A stretch of 6,246 nt of DNA from a bacterium (GTDB taxonomy: Bacteria > Planctomycetota > J058 > JACQDU01): positions 3,344 to 9,589 of the forward strand of contig JACQDU010000426.1 in the NCBI GenBank assembly GCA_016200955.1, in the 5' to 3' direction. This document shows positions 1 to 4,663 of this stretch, piece after piece. The notes under the pieces are model-generated. The model was given only the letters and a program-made list of their open reading frames with translations. It ran no database searches and was not told the origin of the DNA. A program made the position numbers and the translations under genes. The stretch's first letter is position 1. The number at the start of each line of letters is the position of its first letter.

Positions 1-87
1 CGCGCGCGCGGCGTCTCGCGCGCTCTCGTGAACGGCCACGAGGAGAAACACGGAGAACGCGACCCCGGCCCGACGGAGAGGCTTCAC
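1..87 (-). CDS. Probable N-terminus of a divergent secreted or membrane protein (partial)
   Basis: An open minus-strand frame begins with GTG at 87-85 and runs off the window at base 1 after 29 codons. Its translation starts MKPLRRAGVAFSVFLLVAV: a Lys/Arg-rich n-region, then about 11 hydrophobic residues, then a polar, Ala-rich stretch (HESARDAARA). That is the layout of a Sec signal peptide or an N-terminal membrane anchor. Third codon positions are mostly G or C, as in the real genes nearby. Against it, there is no good Shine-Dalgarno in front of the GTG, the frame stays open further upstream so the start is not forced, and only 29 residues are visible. If real, it is transcribed divergently from the lipoprotein gene at 156. 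The protein family cannot be judged from this fragment. Confidence 0.35.
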   Translation of the reverse strand, partial: MKPLRRAGVAFSVFLLVAVHESARDAARA

Positions 88-155
88 GCGGGAGAGGATA
101 CCCGCGGCTCCCGGGAGAGGCCACGGTCTCTCTACGTGGGAGAAACGAGCGCGCG
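88..155. promoter_or_regulatory. Short upstream region with GGGAGA repeats and small palindromes
   Basis: This stretch lies in front of the lipoprotein gene and, if the left-edge gene is real, between two divergent genes. The nonamer CGGGAGAGG occurs at 89-97 and again at 112-120, and a related TGGGAGAAA lies at 137-145, so GGGAGA recurs at 90, 113 and 138 (steps of 23 and 25 bp). A perfect 10-bp palindrome CTCCCGGGAG covers 108-117, and CCACG/CGTGG arms (121-125, 135-139) could form a small stem. No convincing -35/-10 pair is visible. A regulatory role is inferred only from position and repetition; in GC-rich DNA such purine runs can be chance. Confidence 0.25.
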
Positions 156-773
156 ATGGCACAATCGGAGCGTATGAGCGCGCGTTCGAGAAGACTCACG
201 GGAGCTCTCCTCGCCCTTGCGGCCTTCGTTCTCGCGGGTTGCCCGCGGGAGGCGCCGCAGCCGACCAAGCCCGCGCCGGCCGAGGAGCCGGCGAGCCGGC
301 CCGTGGCGCCGGCTCCCGGGAAGGTCCCCGCCCTGGCTCCGGGAACGCCGCTCCCCGGCTTCGAGGACGTGAGGCCGGGGCAGGTCTATACCTACTCGAG
401 CTCCGCCGGGACGATCGAGGACGAGGTCCTCTCGCGGACGGACGACTTCCTTCTCATCCGGACGACGTCGGTCCTCGCGGGGAACGAGGTCGTCTCCGAG
501 AACAAGGAGCCCCTGAAGGCCCCGGGGACGCCGCTTCCTCCGGGCGAGAAGATCGGCGAGGACACGCTCGACATCTCGGGCCGGAAGATCGTGTGCGAGG
601 TGCGCGAGCTCAAGGGCCCGCCCCAGGTGCGGAGCTGGGTCGCGAGCAAGTATCCTTTCGTCCTGAAGAGGATCTCGGGAGCCATCGTCATGCTCGAGCT
701 CAAGAGGATCCAGGAGTCCAGGCCCCGGGACGACGTGCCCTCCGTCGAGTTCCCGCCGAAGGCGCCCAAGTGA
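156..773 (+). CDS. Putative lipoprotein with a domain shared with the next gene
   Basis: This is a 205-residue protein of unknown function, probably anchored in the cell envelope. A basic n-region (RSRRLTG, 10-16) and a hydrophobic stretch (17-26) lead into a lipobox LAGC with the acceptor Cys at 29, a signal peptidase II site. Residues 30-68 form a Pro/Ala-rich linker of the kind that tethers a folded domain to a membrane. The folded part is about 72-186 and contains VRPGQVY, EDTLDISGRK, a single Cys at 147, VRSW (158-161) and VMLELKRI. The same pattern recurs in the downstream gene, with which it overlaps by 4 nt. ATG 156 has a GGGAG 13 nt upstream and an alternative ATG at 174 has GGAG only 3 nt upstream; neither is ideal, and both keep the signal peptide. 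I do not recognise the family. A LolA-like or DUF3108-like beta-sheet fold is conceivable but unproven. Confidence 0.85.
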   Translation: MAQSERMSARSRRLTGALLALAAFVLAGCPREAPQPTKPAPAEEPASRPVAPAPGKVPALAPGTPLPGFEDVRPGQVYTYSSSAGTIEDEVLSRTDDFLLIRTTSVLAGNEVVSENKEPLKAPGTPLPPGEKIGEDTLDISGRKIVCEVRELKGPPQVRSWVASKYPFVLKRISGAIVMLELKRIQESRPRDDVPSVEFPPKAPK

Positions 774-1249
774 TCCTGCGCCGCTCCGCTCTCGTCGTCC
801 TCGCTCTCGCCTTGCTCCTCGCGCTCGTCGCGCGCGCGGACGACGAGAAGGAGCGGAAGATCGACGCCGCTCACGTGAAGAAGGGGCAGCTCTACAAGTT
901 CAAGCTCTCCGCCGGGAACGTGAGCGTCTGGGAGATCGTCGACAAGTCCGACACCGAGGTCACCTACAAGATCCACATGACCGTCGCCGGCAAGGAGCTC
1001 CCCGCGGGAGAGCCCTACAAGTTCCCGCTCAAGCGCAAGGCGAAGAAGGAAGAGACCGGCAAGGCTCCCCGGGAGAAGACGCTCAACGAGGAGACGCTCG
1101 AGGTGTCCGGCCAGAAGTTCCCTTGCACCGTGCTCGAGACCGAGACCGGCGGCACGACCGTCAAGACGTGGCAGAGCGGGCTCTTTCCCGAGGGGATCAA
1201 GACCCAGCAGGGAAAGGACGTGACGATGGAGCTCGTGGAGATCAAGTGA
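770..1249 (+). CDS. Secreted protein, tandem paralogue of the preceding lipoprotein
   Basis: This is a 159-residue protein of unknown function, exported by Sec. The chosen start is GTG 770, which overlaps the upstream TGA as GTGA, a layout typical of translational coupling. Only this start gives a complete signal peptide: RR at 4-5, a Leu/Ala/Val-rich core (7-20) and an ARA|DD signal peptidase I site after residue 23. There is no lipobox, so the mature protein should be soluble in the periplasm. The frame is open far upstream of 770, but that part merely shadows the lipoprotein gene. The mature domain has VKKGQLY (37-42), EETLEVSGQK (108-116), one Cys at 119, VKTW (131-134) and VTMELVEIK, matching the upstream domain motif for motif. 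Between the shared blocks sits a Lys-rich insert (about 84-107). A shared ligand or a complex between the two products is inference. Confidence 0.85.
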   Translation: MILRRSALVVLALALLLALVARADDEKERKIDAAHVKKGQLYKFKLSAGNVSVWEIVDKSDTEVTYKIHMTVAGKELPAGEPYKFPLKRKAKKEETGKAPREKTLNEETLEVSGQKFPCTVLETETGGTTVKTWQSGLFPEGIKTQQGKDVTMELVEIK

Positions 1250-1352
1250 CCGCGGCGCGTCCAGCCTCCTGCTCCGCGCGTCCTCCGCGCGGTCTGCGCC
1301 TCGGCGGTGAGCACTTCCCCGAGATCGTGATCGACGAGGAGGCGCGGCTCGG
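1250..1352. other. Convergent intergenic gap with a hairpin
   Basis: The plus-strand pair ends at 1249 and the minus-strand operon ends at 1353, so both transcripts must stop in or beyond this 103-nt gap. It contains a perfect 7-bp stem, CCGCGCG (1274-1280) and CGCGCGG (1286-1292), around a 5-nt loop TCCTC. Neither side is followed by a T tract, so it is not a canonical intrinsic terminator. It could stop or protect RNA from both directions, or work with Rho. No small ORF stands out. Confidence 0.4.
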
Positions 1353-2468
1353 TTACTTGTCGACGCCCGCCCCGAAATCGAAGTCGGACCGCGAGCCCTT
1401 GACGATGCCCCGGAGCTCCATCTTGAGCTCGTCGGGATTGTCCGCGAGCCCCATGGCCGTCTCGAGGTCCACGAGCTCGTCGCGGTAGAGCTGGATGATC
1501 GACTGGTTGAACGTCTGGCACCCGAAGTAGCCCGACTCCGCGAGCGCCTTGTAGAGGTCGGTCGTCTTCCCCTCGCGGAGGAGGTCCTTGATCATCGGCG
1601 TCTTCAACATGAGCTCGACCGCGGGCACGCGGCCTTGCCCGCCTTTCTTGACGCCGAGGCGCTGGGCGATCACGCCCTCGAGGACCATCGCGAGCTGCGT
1701 GCGGATGAGCTCGTGCTGGTGCGGCGGGAAGTAGTTGATGATGCGCTCGACCGTCTGCTGCGCGTTGACCGTGTGGAGCGTGGAGAAGACGAGATGGCCC
1801 GTCTCGGCCGCGTGGATCGCGGCCTCCATGGTCTCCACGTCTCTCATCTCGCCGATCATGATGACGTCGGGCGACTGGCGGACGGCGTACTTGATCGCCG
1901 AGACGAAGTCGCGCGTGTCGTGCCCGACCTCGCGCTGGGTGATGATCGACCGCTTGTCCTTGAAGACGAACTCGATCGGGTCCTCGATGGTGACGATGTG
2001 CTTGTTGAAGTTCTCGTTGATGTAATTGACCATCGCGGCGAGCGTCGAGGACTTGCCCGAGCCCGTGACTCCCGTGACGAGGACGAGGCCGCGGTTCAGG
2101 CTCGCCATCTTCACCATGGGGTCCTTCGGCAAGAAGAGCTCGTCGAAGGTCATGACGGCGCGCGAGACGGTCCTGAGCACGAAGAAGAGGTAGCCGCGCT
2201 GCGACGAGATGTTCACGCGGAAGCGGCCCACGCCGGGCAGGTCGTAGGCGCAGTCGATCTCGCGGTTCAGGTGGTCGCCGTCGATCTTGATGCCGCGAGC
2301 CTTGGTGATGAGCTCGCTGATCCCCTTCGTCGCGTCCTGGTCGACCGGCTCCGCCTGGAGGAAGCGGATGCGGCCGTCGATGCGCATGGAAGGAGGGCTG
2401 CCGACCTTGATGAAAAGGTCCGACGCTCTCGCCTTGACCATCCGGCGGAGCATCTCGTGGAAATCCAA
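1353..2468 (-). CDS. pilT: Type IV pilus retraction ATPase, PilT/PilU family
   Basis: This is a hexameric cytoplasmic ATPase that powers pilus retraction (twitching, surface sensing, DNA uptake). The 371 residues show the family signature in order: an N-terminal PAS-like domain (about 1-100, ASDLFIKVGSPP), Walker A GVTGSGKS (133-140), Asp box TIEDPIEF (160-167), Walker B VIMIGEMRD (202-210) with the catalytic Glu at 207, and His box TGHLVFSTLHT (223-233). The tail from about 285 (LREGKTTDLYKAL, then QTFNQSI) and ETME after Walker B look more PilU-like than classical PilT, and it is longer than a typical PilT (about 345 aa). I therefore place the family firmly and the paralogue only tentatively. 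The start is TTG 2468, not the ATG 15 nt inside it: GGAGG lies 7 nt upstream and MDFHEMLRRMV matches usual PilT N-termini. It is the last gene of the minus-strand operon, 76 nt after obg, with no other pil gene visible. Confidence 0.96.
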   Translation of the reverse strand: MDFHEMLRRMVKARASDLFIKVGSPPSMRIDGRIRFLQAEPVDQDATKGISELITKARGIKIDGDHLNREIDCAYDLPGVGRFRVNISSQRGYLFFVLRTVSRAVMTFDELFLPKDPMVKMASLNRGLVLVTGVTGSGKSSTLAAMVNYINENFNKHIVTIEDPIEFVFKDKRSIITQREVGHDTRDFVSAIKYAVRQSPDVIMIGEMRDVETMEAAIHAAETGHLVFSTLHTVNAQQTVERIINYFPPHQHELIRTQLAMVLEGVIAQRLGVKKGGQGRVPAVELMLKTPMIKDLLREGKTTDLYKALAESGYFGCQTFNQSIIQLYRDELVDLETAMGLADNPDELKMELRGIVKGSRSDFDFGAGVDK

Positions 2469-2475
2469 GCCTGAG

Positions 2476-2480
2476 CCTCC
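2476..2480 (-). promoter_or_regulatory. Shine-Dalgarno deciding the TTG start of pilT
   Basis: On the minus strand a perfect GGAGG is followed by 7 nt (CTCAGGC) and then TTG at 2468-2466. The internal ATG at 2453-2451 would lie 22 nt away, too far for this site, so the TTG start is favoured. Confidence 0.75.
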
Positions 2481-2544
2481 GTCGGGAATCTAGCAGAAAA
2501 GTACGCGTCGCGCCGCGCTCGCGTCGGTCTCCCGGGGAGCCGGG

Positions 2545-3726
2545 CTAGGCTCGTTTCGGGCCTGGCTGGCGCGTCTTTTTCTTGCCGTGGGCCTTCTTCT
2601 TGTGCCTCGGCCCGAGGGGCGGCGGGCCGTCCTCTTGCGGCTCCTCGTAGGACGCGGGGTCGTAGGCGAGGTGAGGGGGCGTCCTCGAAGGAACGGGAGC
2701 GAGAGGCTCGTCCGCGGCGACCGCGGCGTCGACGATCCTCGCGAGCTCCCGCAAGACAGCGTCGATCCCGGCACCCGAGACGCCCGAGAGAGGGAAGACG
2801 GGCTTCCCCGACGCCTCCTCGAGCTCCCGCTTCGCCCTCTCGGTGGCTTCCCGCGAGAGCGCGTCGCACTTGTCGAGCCCGACGAGCTCGGGCTTCGTTG
2901 CGAGACGAGGATCGTAGGCCTCGAGCTCGGAGCGGATCACGCGGTAGGCATCGGCCGGCGCCTTCGTCCCGGCCTCCGGACCGCCGGTCCCATCGACGAG
3001 GTGGAGGATCACGCGGCACCGCTCCACGTGGCGGAGGAACTCGTCTCCGAGCCCGACCCCCTCGTGCGCTCCCTCGATGAGGCCCGGGAGGTCGGCCACG
3101 ACGAGCTCGCGCCCGTCCTCGAGCGTCGCGACGCCCAGATGAGGCTTGAGCGTCGTGAACGGGTACGCCCCGACCTTGGGGCGAGCGCGCGAGACTCTCC
3201 TCAGGAAAGTCGACTTTCCCGCGTTCGGCAGCCCCACGAGGCCGACCTGCGCGAGGAGCTTGAGCTCGAGCACGTACGCGCGCCGCTCGCCCCTCGAGCC
3301 GCGCTTCGCGACGCGCGGCGCCTGCGCGGTCGCCGTGGCGTAGCGGACGTTCCCGAGCCCTCCGCGCCCGCCGCGGGCGAGCACGAACGTCGCACCCTCC
3401 TCCGTCAGGTCGGCGAGCACGAGGTCGGTCTCGGCGTCGCGGACGACGGTCCCGCGAGGCACCTCGATGTCGAGGTCCTTCGCCGTCTTCCCCGCCGCGT
3501 TCCGGCCGCGCCCCGGGCGACCGTCGTCGGCCCTGTAGAGCGAGCGGTGCGCGACGTCCGCGAGCGTCGGGCGGCGCTTCGAGGCCACGAGGATCACCGA
3601 GCCGCCGTCGCCGCCGTCGCCGCCGTCGGGCCCTCCGCGCGGGGCATATGCCTCGTGGCGGAAGGAGATCGCGCCGTCTCCCCCGCGGCCCGCCTGCGCC
3701 GTGAACAGAGCGCGATCGACGAACAT
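2545..3726 (-). CDS. obg: GTPase Obg (CgtA/ObgE), ribosome assembly
   Basis: Obg binds the large ribosomal subunit, acts in its late assembly and links it to the stringent response. The 393 residues comprise the Gly-rich Obg fold (1-159; MFVDRA start, GGPDGGDGGDGG at 31-42, ARGGRGGLGN at 117-126) and the GTPase domain (about 160-335). G1 is GLPNAGKS (165-172), G2 is the Thr pair at 191-192 in FTTLKPHLG, and G3 is DLPGLIEGAHEGVGLG (212-227). G4, normally NKxD, reads DKCD (285-288), and G5 reads LSGVSG where many Obgs have SA. There is no OCT domain. Residues 336-393 are Pro-rich and end in a strongly basic tail (RHKKKAHGKKKTRQPGPKRA), unlike the acidic tail of E. coli ObgE. The gene starts at ATG 3726 with a distant GAGGA 12 nt upstream. 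It follows rpmA by 139 nt, the standard rplU-rpmA-obg context. Confidence 0.97.
   Translation of the reverse strand: MFVDRALFTAQAGRGGDGAISFRHEAYAPRGGPDGGDGGDGGSVILVASKRRPTLADVAHRSLYRADDGRPGRGRNAAGKTAKDLDIEVPRGTVVRDAETDLVLADLTEEGATFVLARGGRGGLGNVRYATATAQAPRVAKRGSRGERRAYVLELKLLAQVGLVGLPNAGKSTFLRRVSRARPKVGAYPFTTLKPHLGVATLEDGRELVVADLPGLIEGAHEGVGLGDEFLRHVERCRVILHLVDGTGGPEAGTKAPADAYRVIRSELEAYDPRLATKPELVGLDKCDALSREATERAKRELEEASGKPVFPLSGVSGAGIDAVLRELARIVDAAVAADEPLAPVPSRTPPHLAYDPASYEEPQEDGPPPLGPRHKKKAHGKKKTRQPGPKRA
3601..3627 (-). repeat. Three perfect 9-bp tandem repeats within obg
   Basis: GCCGCCGTC on the plus strand occurs three times head to tail. On the coding strand it reads GAC GGC GGC three times, giving the Asp-Gly-Gly repeats at residues 34-42 of the Obg fold. 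Gly-rich DGG runs are conserved here across Obg proteins, so the protein repeat is expected; the identical codons simply make it a perfect DNA repeat that could be prone to slippage. Confidence 0.8.
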
Positions 3727-3772
3727 GGTCTCAACCGATCCTCACGGAAGCGCGGCAAGGAAGCGAGCGAGC

Positions 3773-3836
3773 CGGCTCGAGCGACGCCCGCCCTTCAGCG
3801 GAGCGCCAGGAGCCGGCTCGGCGGCGTCTCGAGCCG
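3773..3836 (-). other. Long imperfect stem-loop between rpmA and obg
   Basis: Arms 3773-3792 and 3820-3836 pair as 8 bp (CGGCTCGA with TCGAGCCG), a 2-nt bulge, 6 bp (GACGCC with GGCGTC), a 1-nt bulge and 3 more bp. In the operon transcript it begins 29 nt after the rpmA stop and ends about 46 nt before the obg start. The 10-bp palindrome GAGCCGGCTC occurs at 3769-3778 and again at 3810-3819, so alternative pairings exist. No T tract follows on the minus strand, so a processing site, mRNA-stability element or attenuator is likelier than an intrinsic terminator. Function is inferred. Confidence 0.45.
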
Positions 3837-3865
3837 CGAGGGCCGCGCCCCCGGCCCCGCGAAGC

Positions 3866-4132
3866 CTAGGCCTTCGCCGGCGCTTCCTCTTCGACCGTCT
3901 CGATGAGGACCTTCCGGTTCTTCGTGAACTTGACGCGCCCCGGGACGAGCGCGAACAGCGTGCAGTCCTTGCCCATGCCGACGCCGTTCCCGGCGTGGAA
4001 CTTCGTCCCGAGCTGCCTCAGGATGATCGCGCCCGAGTCGACGAGCTGTCCGCCGAAGACCTTGATGCCGCGCCGCTGCGCGCAGGAGTCGCGCCCGTTG
4101 CGGGAAGATCCCTGGCCCTTCTTGTGCGCCAT
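3866..4132 (-). CDS. rpmA: 50S ribosomal protein L27
   Basis: L27 sits at the peptidyl transferase centre, where its N-terminal tail reaches toward the P-site tRNA. The 88-residue product begins MAHKKGQGSSRNGRDS, the hallmark L27 N-terminus, and continues with FGGQLVDSGAIILRQLGTKFH (26-46) and KDCTLFALVPGRVKF (55-69), with a short acidic and Ala-rich end. Length is usual for the family (about 85-90). There is no Firmicutes-type N-terminal extension needing Prp cleavage, because the protein starts directly at MAHKK. ATG 4132 has GGGAG 8 nt upstream (4145-4141). The frame is open upstream of the ATG, but that part overlaps rplU and is not coding. It lies 20 nt after rplU, clearly cotranscribed. 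Confidence 0.98.
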   Translation of the reverse strand: MAHKKGQGSSRNGRDSCAQRRGIKVFGGQLVDSGAIILRQLGTKFHAGNGVGMGKDCTLFALVPGRVKFTKNRKVLIETVEEEAPAKA

Positions 4133-4152
4133 GACTCTTGCTCCCTGTCCTG

Positions 4153-4473
4153 CTAGGCGCCGTGGATCTTGTCGATCTTGACGCGCATGACGATCTGGCG
4201 GTGGCCGACCTTGTTCATCGAGTCTTCCTTGCGGCGGAAGTGGACGACCTCGATCTTGTCTCCCTTGTATTCCTTCACGACCGTGCCCTTGACGCTCGCG
4301 CCCGCGACGAGGGGCGCGCCCACGCGCACGTCGCCCTCGCCCTTCGCGAGGAGGAGCACGTCCTTGAACTCGACCGAGTCGCCGGGCTTCTTGTTCACGA
4401 TGCGCTCGAGCTCGAGCGTCTCGCCTTCGCGAGCCGTGTACTGCTTCCCGCCGCTCCGGATGATCGCGTACAT
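4153..4473 (-). CDS. rplU: 50S ribosomal protein L21
   Basis: L21 is a large-subunit protein that binds 23S rRNA. The 106-residue product has the family start MYAIIRSGGKQYTAREGE (1-18), the central ELERI...DSVEFKDVLLL segment, and the GHRQ signature near the end (about 90-93) followed by IVMRVKIDKI. Length is close to the E. coli protein (103). The loop before GHRQ, HFRRKEDSMNKV, carries fewer basic residues than the E. coli FRRRKHYRKQQ stretch that contacts rRNA; I take this as lineage variation. ATG 4473 has GGGAG 6 nt upstream (4484-4480). It is followed 20 nt later by rpmA, the near-universal L21-L27 pair, and preceded by a 190-nt spacer after rng. Confidence 0.98.
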   Translation of the reverse strand: MYAIIRSGGKQYTAREGETLELERIVNKKPGDSVEFKDVLLLAKGEGDVRVGAPLVAGASVKGTVVKEYKGDKIEVVHFRRKEDSMNKVGHRQIVMRVKIDKIHGA

Positions 4474-4591
4474 GCAACGCTCCCGCTTTGCCTTGCCAGC
4501 GCACTCGTCTCGGCGAATGCTGGCGGTGGGCGCGCGCGGCGCGCCAGGCGAAAGCCAAGAGCTTACCCGCGCTCGCGCCTCTGTCCAGCGA

Positions 4592-4620
4592 ATTCACCGG
4601 GGCCTTCGGCCCAGGTGAAT
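4592..4620 (-). other. Strong hairpin in the rng-rplU spacer
   Basis: ATTCACC (4592-4598) pairs perfectly with GGTGAAT (4614-4620). After one G/A mismatch, GGGCC (4600-4604) pairs with GGCCC (4608-4612), leaving a 3-nt loop: 12 of 13 pairs. On the minus strand the loop is GAA. No U tract follows (the next bases are TCGCTGG), so it is not a standard terminator. Confidence 0.6.
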
Positions 4621-4632
4621 GCCGCCACCACC

Positions 4633-4653
4633 GCATTCGCCGGCGGCGAATGC
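4633..4653 (-). terminator. Perfect 9-bp hairpin just after the rng stop codon
   Basis: GCATTCGCC (4633-4641) and GGCGAATGC (4645-4653) form a perfect 9-bp stem around a GGC loop. On the minus strand it begins 10 nt after the rng TAA (4666-4664), the position of a terminator or 3'-end stabiliser. The sequence after it is GGTGGTGG, not a U tract, so it may be a partial, Rho-assisted or processing structure that lowers read-through into rplU. Its identity as a terminator is uncertain. Confidence 0.35.
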
Positions 4654-4663
4654 TGAACTTCGC

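Larger units (their letters stand above)
4511..4655. repeat. 12-bp direct repeat CGGCGAATGCTG, two copies
   Basis: Identical copies lie at 4511-4522 and 4644-4655, 133 bp apart and both inside the rng-rplU spacer. A related GGTGAATGCCG is at 4614-4624, and the inverted form GCATTCGCC at 4633-4641 pairs with the second copy to make a hairpin. Confidence 0.7.
4474..4663 (-). promoter_or_regulatory. Structured rng-rplU spacer, possible r-protein leader or processing region
   Basis: This 190-nt gap is unusually long for the operon and dense in inverted and direct repeats. It holds two near-perfect hairpins (4592-4620 and 4633-4653), a possible third stem GCCAGC (4495-4500) with GCTGGC (4519-4524), and the palindrome GGCGCGCC (4538-4545). 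The 12-mer CGGCGAATGCTG occurs at both 4511-4522 and 4644-4655, and GAATGC recurs at 4617-4622 and inverted at 4633-4638. No T tract follows any stem on the minus strand. Candidate roles are an RNase processing point separating rng from rplU, or a leader for L21-type feedback control. The repeats are seen; the roles are inferred. Confidence 0.45.

Noticed and set aside
1..10. CGCGCGCGCG run at the left edge
   Set aside because: Alternating CG can form Z-DNA, but 10 bp inside a GC-rich probable coding frame is not notable.
239..1249. 336-residue plus-strand ORF
   Set aside because: Only the part from GTG 770 is coding. Upstream of that it runs out of frame through the lipoprotein gene and has the Arg/Gly/Ala-rich composition of a shadow frame.
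1274..1292. Canonical Rho-independent terminator in the convergent gap
   Set aside because: The stem is perfect but has no T tract on either strand, so it was kept only as a hairpin within the intergenic feature.
1635..2474. 279-residue plus-strand ORF opposite pilT
   Set aside because: It is antisense to a fully conserved PilT-family gene and has Asp/Val/Leu/Arg-rich low-complexity composition with no recognisable motif.
2587..3906. 439-residue plus-strand ORF opposite obg
   Set aside because: It is antisense to obg and extends over the spacer and the end of rpmA. Its Arg/Leu/Glu/Val-rich composition is the usual shadow of a high-GC gene, and obg is unmistakable on the other strand.
4560..4587. 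Possible minus-strand promoter for rplU (TGGACA, 16 nt, TAAGCT)
   Set aside because: The -35 matches 5 of 6 but the -10 matches only 3 of 6. In a 190-nt GC-rich spacer this is weak, so it is not listed as a feature.
3866..4636. 256-residue minus-strand ORF ending in L27
   Set aside because: Everything before ATG 4132 overlaps rplU out of frame. The RBS and the universal MAHKK start define L27 as 88 residues.
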